The notes beneath the pieces were generated by a model, which worked only from the letters and a program-made list of their open reading frames with translations, did not search any database and was not told where the DNA came from. This document shows positions 9,019-16,144 of a stretch of DNA of 48,539 bases, piece by piece (the first letter of the stretch is position 1; every line of letters begins with the position of its first letter). A program made the translations under genes and the position numbers. Origin of the DNA: Clostridia bacterium (lineage in GTDB: Bacteria; Bacillota; Clostridia; Oscillospirales; Acutalibacteraceae); the NCBI GenBank assembly GCA_017449935.1, contig JAFSYP010000003.1:1-48539 (forward strand). Direction: 5' to 3'.

Positions 9019-9672
9019 TTGAAGAACACATTCTATTCCCGGTTCGGGAAACGGTTTCTGGATATTTTGATTTCCTTTATCGCGCTTGTGCTGCTGTGCA
9101 TTCCGATGGCTGTGCTGGCGCTTTTGGTGCGTATAAAGCTCGGCGCGCCCGTCCTGTTCACGCAAGACCGTCCCGGCAAGGACGAAAAAATCTTTCGTCT
9201 GTATAAATTCCGCACCATGACGAACGCGCGCGACGCGGACGGCAATCTGCTGCCGGACGACGTTCGTCTGACCAAGTTCGGCAAGATTTTGCGCGCGGCG
9301 AGCCTGGACGAGCTGCCGGAGTTTTTCAACGTATTCAAGGGCGACATGAGCCTGATCGGTCCACGTCCCCTGCTGGTCGCGTATCTGCCGCTGTACAGCG
9401 AAACGCAGCGTCACCGTCACGACGTACGGCCGGGACTGTCCGGACTGGCGCAGTGCAGCGGACGAAATCTCCTGTCCTGGGAGGATCGCTTTGCGCTGGA
9501 CGTGGAGTATGTGCGCACGCTCTCGTTAAAAACCGATATATCCATTGTGATCAAAACCGTTCGCGGCGTACTGCGGCATGAAGGCATCAGCAGTGAAACG
9601 AGCGTCACGATGGAGCCGTTTCGCGGCAGCGAACAAACCGAAGAACGCGAAAAGGAAGGCATAACAGTATGA
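9019..9672 (+). CDS. Undecaprenyl-phosphate sugar-1-phosphate transferase (Bac_transf family)
   Basis: Membrane-bound initiator that loads a sugar 1-phosphate onto the lipid carrier for exopolysaccharide, glycan or teichoic polymer synthesis; the sugar is unknown. One N-terminal membrane segment (RFLDILISFIALVLLC) is followed by the catalytic domain, with DRPGKDEKIFRLYKFRTM, LRAASLDELPEFFNV, GDMSLIGPRPLL and RHDVRPGLSG. This is the short, single-helix (PglC/WcaJ-catalytic-like) form. TTG 9019 is preferred as start because GAGGGG sits six bases ahead; ATG 8983 is in frame but has no ribosome site. No other glycan cluster genes adjoin it. Confidence 0.9.
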   Translation: MKNTFYSRFGKRFLDILISFIALVLLCIPMAVLALLVRIKLGAPVLFTQDRPGKDEKIFRLYKFRTMTNARDADGNLLPDDVRLTKFGKILRAASLDELPEFFNVFKGDMSLIGPRPLLVAYLPLYSETQRHRHDVRPGLSGLAQCSGRNLLSWEDRFALDVEYVRTLSLKTDISIVIKTVRGVLRHEGISSETSVTMEPFRGSEQTEEREKEGITV

Positions 9673-10208
9673 TTTTTGTCAGCGAAGGATTCACAACTGC
9701 GCCGACGGCGTATCGAAACGATCTGCACCGAAAGGTGTATGAAACGCTGGAACGTCTGTCGATCCCGTACGTGCGCGTCGATACGGACGACGCCATCACG
9801 ATGGATGACTGCGTCGCGATCGCCGAGCGTCTGCAAACGCCGATCGTCAAAACGCTGCTGCTTTGCAATCGGCAGCAGACGAATTTTTATCTGTTTGTAA
9901 CGACGTCCGACAAGCCTTTTTCGACAAAGAATTTCAGCCACGCCATGGGTATCTCACGCGTGTCGTTTGCGTCCGGCGAGCAGCTGGAATCCATGCTCGG
10001 CACCAAGGTCGGTTCGGCCTCTGTGCTCAGTCTTCTGCACGATCCGGACAACCGTGTGCAGCTCGTTTTGGACAAGCAGGCGTTCGAGGCAGAATGGTAC
10101 GGCTGCAGCGATACCACCACGACCGGTTATATGAAGCTGCCGACAGCAGAACTTTTGGACAAGTTTCTTCCCGAAACGGCACATGCGCCGATTTGGATAG
10201 AAGTTTGA
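9669..10208 (+). CDS. Prolyl-tRNA editing protein (ProX/YbaK-EbsC family)
   Basis: Stand-alone trans-editing deacylase of the INS superfamily, expected to hydrolyse mischarged tRNA(Pro) (Ala- or Cys-tRNA). Seen: VKTLLLCNR strand, the conserved lysine region DKPFSTKNFSHAMGISRVSFAS, LGTKVGSASVLSLLHD (the family GxxxGSxSPxxL-like stretch) and VQLVLDKQAFE. 179 residues, near the PrdX/ProXp-ala size. The ATG overlaps the stop of the sugar transferase by 4 nt. Which amino acid it removes cannot be read from sequence alone. Confidence 0.85.
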   Translation: MIFVSEGFTTAPTAYRNDLHRKVYETLERLSIPYVRVDTDDAITMDDCVAIAERLQTPIVKTLLLCNRQQTNFYLFVTTSDKPFSTKNFSHAMGISRVSFASGEQLESMLGTKVGSASVLSLLHDPDNRVQLVLDKQAFEAEWYGCSDTTTTGYMKLPTAELLDKFLPETAHAPIWIEV

Positions 10209-10222
10209 CGTGAGGTGATGGA

Positions 10223-11125
10223 ATGTCACGGGAACAGGAAACGATTTTCGATCAGTATATGTTTTACAGCGGGCGCAGGGACTTTACTCCGGCGCCGGCC
10301 TTGCCCGGCACAAAAATGCTCGTCGACCTCCCCTACCTGAACGATGACGGTCAAGTGCGTCTGTCCGATCTGGTATTTCCGCAAAATGTGCGCAAACCGT
10401 ATCCCGTGATCCTGGACGTGCACGGCGGCGGCTGGGTGTACGGCAGCAAGGAAATCAACCGAAGCTACGCGTCGCATCTCGCTTCAAAGGGCTTCGCCGT
10501 GCTTGTGATCGACTATACGCCCGCGATCCACGACGACTTGATCCGTCAGGTCAAGGATGTGCTGGCTGCTATGACGTGGCTGAAAAAGAACGCCGCGCAG
10601 TACAGTCTCGATACGGACCGCGTTTTTCTCTGCGGCGATTCCGCCGGCGCGCATCTCGCGCTGCTCTCTTATATCGTCGGCCGATCCGAAACGCTGCGTC
10701 TGGTCTACGGCGCAAAACCGCAGGAGCTGGAGGTCAAAGCGTTTGGTCTGGTATCGCCCGTGACCGATCTGCGTTTCTTTACCGACAGCGTGCAGCCGCT
10801 TCAGCGCAAGTTTCGCAAACGGCTGTTCGGCGACAACTATGCCGAATCACCGCTGCGCTACTGCACGTCGATCGCAGACGTACTGCGTACGGTTATGCAT
10901 TTGCCGTCCGTCTACATCGTCAGTTCCGAGGATGATTTCTTCCGTAATCAGAGCGTGCAGCTGCATCATGTGCTCACGCGTCGAAATGTGGAGAATCAAC
11001 TGCGTTATTATCCCGCCGTGCAGGAGAGTTCGCTCCCGCACAGTTTTCCGGTACTGCATCCGTATCTGCCGGAAAGCAAGGCGGTCAACGACGAAATGCT
11101 CGCATTCTTCAGATCGCACAGTTGA
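10223..11125 (+). CDS. Alpha/beta hydrolase, HSL-type esterase
   Basis: Cytosolic carboxylesterase-like enzyme with no signal peptide. The hormone-sensitive-lipase hallmarks are clear: oxyanion motif HGGGW near residue 72, nucleophile elbow GDSAGAH near 138, acid in SSEDDFF, and a late His in SLPHSFPVL. 300 residues. GAGGTGA ribosome site; 14 nt after the tRNA-editing gene, same operon. A terminator follows 12 nt downstream. Substrate unknown. Confidence 0.9.
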   Translation: MSREQETIFDQYMFYSGRRDFTPAPALPGTKMLVDLPYLNDDGQVRLSDLVFPQNVRKPYPVILDVHGGGWVYGSKEINRSYASHLASKGFAVLVIDYTPAIHDDLIRQVKDVLAAMTWLKKNAAQYSLDTDRVFLCGDSAGAHLALLSYIVGRSETLRLVYGAKPQELEVKAFGLVSPVTDLRFFTDSVQPLQRKFRKRLFGDNYAESPLRYCTSIADVLRTVMHLPSVYIVSSEDDFFRNQSVQLHHVLTRRNVENQLRYYPAVQESSLPHSFPVLHPYLPESKAVNDEMLAFFRSHS

Positions 11126-11136
11126 ACGGTCCACGG

Positions 11137-11163
11137 CTGTCGCTTCGGCGGCAGTTTTTTATT
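11137..11163 (+). terminator. Intrinsic terminator after the esterase
   Basis: A 7-bp stem (CTGTCGC with GCGGCAG, one G-U) and UUCG tetraloop at 11137-11154 are followed by six T, A and three T. It ends the plus-strand unit and overlaps the 3' end of convergent thpR. Confidence 0.85.
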
Positions 11164-11698
11164 TGTCGCATTCTTGATCCGCAACGGCCGGTTCTGCGTA
11201 CAGACAAGTATACTTCGGCCTGCCGTCGATAAAATCCGTGCGCATCAGGCGCACCTCGGACGGTTGTGTCAGCAGGCCTGCCATCGGTGAAAAGAGCGAA
11301 CGCATATCCGCGCCGTCCGGGATCAGCGCGCGGCGGATCAGCGTAACGTGCGGACGGAAAGGCTTCCGGTCGTATGAGATCCCCGCGTCGTCCAGCGCAG
11401 CGCGAAGCGATTTGACATATGCGTCAAGCTGCGCGTTACGAACGAACTCTGCCACCAGGATGTCGCGAAACAAACCCTGCCGTGAAAAAGACAGCGTTAT
11501 CTGCGGCGCCGGGACACGCCGGATCGCCGCCGTCACCGGACGAGGATCGCGCACTTCACCGAGAAACGCGAGCGTCAGATGCAGATTCTCGCGTTTGGTA
11601 AAATTGCCGCGCACGCCTGCGGCTCTGCAGGCGGACTGTACGTCCGTCATACTGTCCAGGATTTGCGCCTCAAACGGCAGCGCAATAAACAATCGCAT
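11159..11698 (-). CDS. thpR: RNA 2',3'-cyclic phosphodiesterase
   Basis: 2H phosphoesterase (LigT/ThpR) that opens 2',3'-cyclic phosphates on RNA ends. The two HxTx motifs are HLTLAFLG and HVTLIRRA, with the MRLFIALPF N-terminus typical of the family. The start is ATG 11698, eight bases after GGGAG; an in-frame ATG 21 nt earlier lacks a ribosome site. 179 residues. It lies just downstream of tRNA-Leu and its terminator on the same strand. Confidence 0.92.
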   Translation of the reverse strand: MRLFIALPFEAQILDSMTDVQSACRAAGVRGNFTKRENLHLTLAFLGEVRDPRPVTAAIRRVPAPQITLSFSRQGLFRDILVAEFVRNAQLDAYVKSLRAALDDAGISYDRKPFRPHVTLIRRALIPDGADMRSLFSPMAGLLTQPSEVRLMRTDFIDGRPKYTCLYAEPAVADQECDK

Positions 11699-11717
11699 AG
11701 TAGTATACTCCCTATAC

Positions 11718-11753
11718 AAAAAGCGCTTTTGTCTATCGACAAAAACGCTTTTT
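11718..11753 (-). terminator. Intrinsic terminator after tRNA-Leu
   Basis: A 16-bp stem with a four-base loop and terminal U run. The stem pairs fully only on the minus strand (a G-U pair there is a C/A mismatch on plus), which agrees with the direction of the tRNA gene. Confidence 0.8.
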
Positions 11754-11757
11754 TTGA

Positions 11758-11844
11758 TGGTGCCGGTGGCGGGGGTCGAACCCGCACGGTGTTGCCACCA
11801 CAGGATTTTGAGTCCAGCACGTCTGCCAATTCCATCACACCGGC
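11758..11844 (-). tRNA. tRNA-Leu (anticodon CAA)
   Basis: Reads GCCGGTG ... CACCGGC for the acceptor stem, discriminator A, and an encoded CCA. The anticodon loop is CTCAAAA, giving CAA. The long variable arm (GGTG-GCAA-CACC) and a 5-bp T stem (GCGGG/CCCGC) fit a class II leucine tRNA. The second pair of the anticodon stem is T-T, a mismatch; otherwise the cloverleaf is intact. Confidence 0.97.
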
Positions 11845-11858
11845 GAATGAACGAAATC

Positions 11859-11887
11859 AGTATACACGATTCCCCTTAAAAAATCAA
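11859..11887 (-). promoter_or_regulatory. Promoter of tRNA-Leu
   Basis: TTGATT (11887-11882) and TATACT (11864-11859) with a 17-bp spacer; the start would fall about 8 nt before the mature tRNA 5' end. Confidence 0.7.
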
Positions 11888-11901
11888 TAGGGATCGGAAA
11901 T

Positions 11902-12195
11902 TTATTTTTGCGCTGCGCGATCCAATACAAGATCGTATCCCCCGGCGCCGTAATGCAGACAGCGGTTGACACGGGAAACGGTCGTCGTGGACGCGCCGGT
12001 ACGCTGCGCGATCGAAGCGACGGTGTCGCCAGATTTCAACAGACGCGCGACCTCCAGACGCTGCGCGATGTCGCGGATCTCCTTGATCGTACAGACGTCC
12101 TCAAAGAAGCGGTAGCATTCTTCCTCCGTCTGCAAAGAAAGCACTGCGCGAAACAGCGCGTCGGTCTCTGCGCTTTGGATCTTACTGGTGAGCAT
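11902..12195 (-). CDS. yerC: YerC/TrpR-like DNA-binding protein
   Basis: Small helix-turn-helix regulator of the TrpR superfamily (YerC/YecD type, about 100 residues), common in Firmicutes with a poorly known role. The 97 residues contain the family IKEIRDIAQRLEVARLL helix and the recognition unit TVASIAQRTGASTTTVSRVNRCL. A GGAGG site precedes ATG 12195. Its promoter carries a near-perfect palindrome at the -10 region, which suggests autoregulation. Divergent from the DUF421 gene. Confidence 0.88.
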   Translation of the reverse strand: MLTSKIQSAETDALFRAVLSLQTEEECYRFFEDVCTIKEIRDIAQRLEVARLLKSGDTVASIAQRTGASTTTVSRVNRCLHYGAGGYDLVLDRAAQK

Positions 12196-12217
12196 AATGA
12201 CCTCCGATTATCTATGT

Positions 12218-12235
12218 TAGTATGGAAACATACTA
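12218..12235. promoter_or_regulatory. Palindrome at the yerC -10 region, candidate operator
   Basis: TAGTATG and CATACTA arms (7 bp, perfect) surround GAAA and cover the -10 and start region of yerC. The same CATACTA half-site recurs at 12291-12297 across the -10 of the divergent gene. Binding by YerC is inference. Confidence 0.5.
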
Positions 12236-12258
12236 CCACAGCAGAACAAAAAAGTCAA
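12230..12258 (-). promoter_or_regulatory. Promoter of yerC
   Basis: TTGACT (12258-12253) and TAGTAT (12235-12230) with a 17-bp spacer, about 35 nt ahead of the start codon. Confidence 0.75.
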
Positions 12259-12269
12259 GTCAAATATGC

Positions 12270-12298
12270 TTACATTTGTTTCGTTTCGTCCATACTAA
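12270..12298 (+). promoter_or_regulatory. Possible promoter of the DUF421 gene
   Basis: TTACAT (12270-12275) and TACTAA (12293-12298) with a 17-bp spacer. The predicted start falls right at the ribosome site, so the leader would be very short; weaker than the other promoters listed. Confidence 0.4.
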
Positions 12299-12322
12299 AC
12301 GTATAAGGAGGCGATGCGCGCC

Positions 12323-13003
12323 ATGACGGTCACTTTGATCCGCCTGCTGATCCTCTATACGTTGATCCTCGGCTGTATGCGGCTGATGGGACGACGGCAG
12401 ATCGGCGAGCTGCAGCCGTCGGAGCTTGTTATAACGATGCTGCTTTCCGAGATCGCGTCCATACCGCTGGAGAACACGGATATCCCGCTGCTCAACTCCA
12501 TCGTCGTGATCCTTGTCCTGACGGCGCTGGAGGTGCTTCTTTCGGCGCTGTGCCTAAAATCCGACCGCACGCGCAAGCTCCTGCAGGGCTCGCCGATGCC
12601 CGTCGTCTGGAACGGCAAACCGATCCAGAAAACGCTCAAGACGCTGCGTCTGACAATCGACGACCTTCTGGAAGCGCTGCGCGAAAAGGATGTTTTTCGC
12701 ATCACGGACGTGCAACTGGCGATCGTGGAAGCCAACGGAAAGCTCACGCTGCAGCTGAAACCGCAAATGCAGAACACGACCGCGGAGCTTATGAAGATCC
12801 CGGCGCCGCAGCAGGGCATTCCCTGCCCGATCGTTTACGACGGATCGATCCAGAAAGAAAATTTCGCCTACTGCAACATGACAGACGAAAAGTTTCAGGC
12901 GATCCTGCGGCAGAGCGGGCTGCGTACAGAGGAGATATTCCTGCTGACCGTCGATACGCTCGGCAGCGTCCACTACGTCAGAAAGGAGCATGACGATGCG
13001 TAA
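12323..13003 (+). CDS. DUF421 (YetF-type) membrane protein
   Basis: Integral membrane protein with about three N-terminal helices (residues ~3-20, 35-50, 55-75), then a cytosolic alpha/beta domain typical of the YetF/YdfS family (VWNGKPIQKTLKTLRLTIDDLLEALREKD). Molecular function is unknown; relatives are often linked to spore or membrane stress genes. ATG 12323 lies 11 nt after AGGAGG. ATG 12314 is in frame but only two bases from the ribosome site. It overlaps the next gene by 8 nt, the usual DUF421-DUF4363 pairing. Confidence 0.85.
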   Translation: MTVTLIRLLILYTLILGCMRLMGRRQIGELQPSELVITMLLSEIASIPLENTDIPLLNSIVVILVLTALEVLLSALCLKSDRTRKLLQGSPMPVVWNGKPIQKTLKTLRLTIDDLLEALREKDVFRITDVQLAIVEANGKLTLQLKPQMQNTTAELMKIPAPQQGIPCPIVYDGSIQKENFAYCNMTDEKFQAILRQSGLRTEEIFLLTVDTLGSVHYVRKEHDDA

Positions 13004-13358
13004 ACGCGTTCTGATCACCGTACTGCTGTTGTTTCTGGCCATGACGTTGTCGGTCGTCAGCTTCGTCCTGCTGCAAAACCGCTTCTCCGCGCTTGGCGAC
13101 GCACTTCAGAACGCGGTATATGCGGATGTGCCGATCGAGCGATCGTGCAGCGAGATCGAAAAACAATGGGATAAAAGCGCGGTGGTGACGCAGATCTTTC
13201 TGCTGCACAGCGATCTGACAGAGCTGCGCACGGCGCTGGAAAGCCTGCCGGAGCTTATGGACTCTCCTCTTTTGTACCGCGCCGCATGTATTCGCGCGCT
13301 GCACCTGCTGAACGGCATTCGCGACTCTCTCGCGCCGACCGTGGAGAATATTCTGTGA
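12996..13358 (+). CDS. DUF4363-like small membrane-anchored protein
   Basis: 120-residue protein with one N-terminal membrane helix (VLITVLLLFLAMTLSVVSFVLL) and an extracytoplasmic helical region (EKQWDKSAVVTQIFLLHSDLTELRTALESL) like the DUF4363 family. Function unknown. Start chosen at ATG 12996, eight bases behind AAAGGAG. The gene is translationally coupled to the DUF421 gene, and the two products probably act together in the membrane. Confidence 0.75.
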   Translation: MRKRVLITVLLLFLAMTLSVVSFVLLQNRFSALGDALQNAVYADVPIERSCSEIEKQWDKSAVVTQIFLLHSDLTELRTALESLPELMDSPLLYRAACIRALHLLNGIRDSLAPTVENIL

Positions 13359-13361
13359 CGC

Positions 13362-13401
13362 CGAAAAAAGAGAAAGCCGCAGAACCCGAAGGCTCTGCGG
13401 C
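13362..13401 (-). terminator. Intrinsic terminator of secG
   Basis: GCCGCAGA arms and a loop at 13376-13401 are followed on the minus strand by a T-rich tail (TTTCTCTTTTTT). It lies just after the convergent DUF4363 stop codon. Confidence 0.85.
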
Positions 13402-13416
13402 GAGCTTGAACATAAT

Positions 13417-13668
13417 TCAGCGAAGGAACAGAAGAACGAGCGTCGTGGCCATTGTCAAAACAAAGAAGATAATGGCAAGCACACGCGTGATCTTAACCAG
13501 CTTCTGTTCCATGGTCCGGCCCTTGGACTTGCCGAAGAACGTCTCGGCGCCGCCGGCGATCGCGCCGGAAAGCCCCTGCTGTTTGCCCTCCTGCAACAGG
13601 ACGAGAACAACGATCAAGAGCGAAGTGATCAATATTACAATACCAAGGATAATTTCAAGCGCTTGCAT
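13417..13668 (-). CDS. secG: Preprotein translocase subunit SecG
   Basis: Small accessory subunit of the SecYEG channel. 83 residues with two membrane helices (residues ~4-24 and ~60-80) separated by the conserved glycine-rich loop LQEGKQQGLSGAIAGGAETFFGKSKGR. GGAGG site 11 nt ahead of ATG. Transcribed alone from the promoter at 13703-13731 and ended by the hairpin at 13376-13401. The usual partners rnr and smpB are not next to it. Confidence 0.95.
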   Translation of the reverse strand: MQALEIILGIVILITSLLIVVLVLLQEGKQQGLSGAIAGGAETFFGKSKGRTMEQKLVKITRVLAIIFFVLTMATTLVLLFLR

Positions 13669-13702
13669 TTTCTACATAACCTCCAACTTTTTGTACTAAA
13701 AA

Positions 13703-13731
13703 ATAGTACCATAGATCAAAACAAATTGCAA
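13703..13731 (-). promoter_or_regulatory. Promoter of secG
   Basis: TTGCAA (13731-13726) and TACTAT (13708-13703), 17-bp spacer, about 35 nt ahead of the ATG. Confidence 0.75.
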
Positions 13732-13771
13732 GATGTTTTTGAGATTTTTTTAATTTTTTCATGCAAAAATG

Positions 13772-13878
13772 TATACTTTTCTTGTTCCGGGGAACAATTC
13801 TGACGTGCGAGACGCTTTCAAACGCGTTTGTGAAAGGTTTCGCCGCAGCCGAGGCCGACGCTTCGGCTGTTTTTTTTT
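13772..13878 (+). ncRNA. Possible small RNA with terminator, between secG and parC
   Basis: A TATACT box (13772-13777) with no good -35 is followed by three inverted repeats in a row. These are TTGTTCC/GGAACAA (13782-13797), CTTTCA/TGAAAG around AACGCGTTTG (13815-13836), and CAGCCGA/TCGGCTG (13846-13869), the last ending in nine T. The terminal hairpin plus T-run works only on the plus strand, yet both flanking genes are on minus. So either a plus-strand RNA of about 95 nt exists here or the repeats are parC 3' end structures. No match to a known RNA family was recognised. Confidence 0.35.
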
Positions 13879-13885
13879 GCACGGA

Positions 13886-16129
13886 TCACAGCAGCGTCAT
13901 CTGCTCGCCTGCGTCCTCTGCGCTCAGCAGCGCGCCGGCCGCGGGCAGATTCTTAGTGCGATAGCGGTACGGCTTTTGGAACATACCCTTCGTATACTCG
14001 CGCACCTCCAGCACACGCTGCCCCTTCTTGAGCGTCATAACGCTGACGCCGATCGTATCCTTCGTCGGTTTCGGCGCCACGGCGCCGGTCGAAAACAGGA
14101 GCATCCGGCCCGCAGAGGAAACGATCACAAGCTCCGTATCCTCCGCGATCTGGCGGAACACCGCAACAGGCGATTTGTCGGAGAACGCTTTGATGAGCTT
14201 TTTGCGGTTGGTCTTCGTCTGGAACGCGGACAGCGGTACTTTGGCCACCTTGCCGTTCTCAAAGAAATACAGCATATATCCGCTGTAATCCGACGTCACA
14301 GCCATATAAAGCGGCACTTCGCCCGGCTCCATTTCCAGCTTTGCCGCCGCGAAATCGCCGAGCACGCTTGCTTTCGTATCGTCAAAATCGCTTGCACGCG
14401 ACTTGTAAACCTGCTGTCGGTTCGTGAAGAAAAGCAGCTCCGCGCGGTTGTCCGTCTCCACCGCACGCTGGATGCGGTCGCCCTCCTTGAGCTTGTGTTC
14501 GGCGCTCATGCGCAGAGACTGCGGCGTGATCTTTTTAAAATAGCCCTGCTCGGTAAAGAACAGCGTCACCGGATATGCAGGAACGTCCTGTCCGACGTCC
14601 TGCTCGTCCATCTCAACATCATACAGGATCTCCGTGCGGCGGTCGATCCCGTATTTTCTCTCCACCTGACGAAGCTCTTCGATCAGGATCTGGCGCACCT
14701 TGGCTTTGGACGCAAGCGTCGCTTCAAGCTGCGCGACCTTCTTTTCCAGATCCTCGATGTCCGCCAGACGCTTAAGGATGTATTCGCGGTTCAGATGACG
14801 GAGCTTGATCTCGGCGACATATTCCGCCTGCACCTCGTCGATGCGAAAACCGATCATCAGGTTCGGCACGACTTCGCTCTCTTCCTCGGTCTGCCGCACG
14901 ATGCGGATCGCTTTGTCGATGTCGAGCAGGATCTTCTCCAGTCCGCGCAGCAGATGCAGCCGTTCTTTGGCTTTCGTCAGATCGAAGTAAATGCGCCGTT
15001 TGACACAGTCCGTGCGGAAGGCGATCCATTCAAGCAGCAGGTCCGCAACGCCCAATGTGCGCGGCGAACCGGCGATCAGCACATTGAAATTACAGGAAAA
15101 AGAGTCTTCCAGCGTCGTCGAGCGATAGAGCTTCTGCATGAGCTTTTCGGCGTCGACGCCGCGCTTGAGGTCGATCGTGATCTTCAGACCGGACTTGTCC
15201 GTTTCATCGCGGATGTCGCTGATCTCCTTGATCGAACCGGCCTTGATGCGCTCGATGATTTTTTCGATGATCGCCTCGCACGTCGTCGTGGGCGGGATCT
15301 GCGTCACGTCAATGCAGTTGTTCTTTTTGTCATAGGTATATCTCGCGCGGACCTTGAAGCTGCCGCGTCCCGTGCGGTAGATCTCCTCCATCGCGGTACG
15401 GTCATAGATCAGCTGACCGCCGCCCACGAAATCGGGCGCTTTGAGCGTATCCATCGGGTCGGCTTCTTCGTCGCGGATAAGCGCGATCGTCGTTTCGCAC
15501 AGTTCGCGAAGATTGAACGGACAGATGGAGCTTGCCATACCGACGGCGATGCCCGTGGTGGGATTCGCAAGGATCGTCGGGAAAGTCACCGGCAGAAGCG
15601 TCGGCTCCTTCATGGTCGAATCATAGTTGTCAACGAAATCGACGGTGTCCTTGTCGATATCCCCGAACAGCTCCGCGCAGATGGGATCGAGCTTCGCTTC
15701 CGTATAGCGCGGCGCCGCCCAAACCATATCGCGTGAATACGCTTTGCCGAAATTGCCCTTGGAATCGACGAACGGCAGCAGCAGCGCTTCATAGCCTCTG
15801 GACAGACGCACCATCGTATCGTAGATCGCGGCGTCGCCGTGCGGATTGAGCCGCATGGTCTGGCCGACGATGTTTGCGCTCTTGCTGCGCGCGCCGGTCA
15901 GCAGGCCCATCTTATACATCGTATACAGCAGCTTCCGGTGCGCAGGCTTGAAGCCGTCGATCTCCGGTATGGCGCGCGACATGATGACGCTCATGGCGTA
16001 CGGCATAAAGTTCAGCTCCATCGTATCGGTGATACGCTGCTGCACGACTTCGCCGGCGCCTAAGATATGCGTATTTGCCGGCAGACCGTCCTTGGCCTGC
16101 ACGGGCGTTTCAGTTTTCTTCTTTGCCAT
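13886..16129 (-). CDS. parC: Type IIA topoisomerase subunit A (ParC-like, divergent)
   Basis: DNA breakage-reunion subunit, expected to work with the ParE-like protein 15 nt upstream. The catalytic Tyr142 lies in AAPRYTEAK, and the quinolone-region helix reads DGFKPAHRKLLYTM, where typical GyrA/ParC has DGLKPVHRR. A coiled-coil follows (residues ~360-480), then beta-pinwheel-like repeats to residue 747. No GyrA box is visible, which favours topoisomerase IV-type decatenation over gyrase. The divergence from canonical ParC suggests the second clostridial topoisomerase lineage. GAGAGG site before ATG 16129. Confidence 0.88.
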   Translation of the reverse strand: MAKKKTETPVQAKDGLPANTHILGAGEVVQQRITDTMELNFMPYAMSVIMSRAIPEIDGFKPAHRKLLYTMYKMGLLTGARSKSANIVGQTMRLNPHGDAAIYDTMVRLSRGYEALLLPFVDSKGNFGKAYSRDMVWAAPRYTEAKLDPICAELFGDIDKDTVDFVDNYDSTMKEPTLLPVTFPTILANPTTGIAVGMASSICPFNLRELCETTIALIRDEEADPMDTLKAPDFVGGGQLIYDRTAMEEIYRTGRGSFKVRARYTYDKKNNCIDVTQIPPTTTCEAIIEKIIERIKAGSIKEISDIRDETDKSGLKITIDLKRGVDAEKLMQKLYRSTTLEDSFSCNFNVLIAGSPRTLGVADLLLEWIAFRTDCVKRRIYFDLTKAKERLHLLRGLEKILLDIDKAIRIVRQTEEESEVVPNLMIGFRIDEVQAEYVAEIKLRHLNREYILKRLADIEDLEKKVAQLEATLASKAKVRQILIEELRQVERKYGIDRRTEILYDVEMDEQDVGQDVPAYPVTLFFTEQGYFKKITPQSLRMSAEHKLKEGDRIQRAVETDNRAELLFFTNRQQVYKSRASDFDDTKASVLGDFAAAKLEMEPGEVPLYMAVTSDYSGYMLYFFENGKVAKVPLSAFQTKTNRKKLIKAFSDKSPVAVFRQIAEDTELVIVSSAGRMLLFSTGAVAPKPTKDTIGVSVMTLKKGQRVLEVREYTKGMFQKPYRYRTKNLPAAGALLSAEDAGEQMTLL

Positions 16130-16144
16130 TCTTCTGCCTCTCTC

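Noticed and set aside
9000-9672. Exopolysaccharide biosynthesis cluster around the sugar transferase
   Set aside because: No polymerase, flippase or further glycosyltransferase is adjacent; the next genes are a tRNA-editing protein and an esterase.
13769-15736. Very long open frame antisense to the ParC-like gene (similar long antisense frames lie opposite parE, ftsH, gdpP and recG)
   Set aside because: No ribosome site, no recognisable domain and Arg/His-rich composition; typical mirror-frame artefacts of codon bias opposite real genes with intact motifs.
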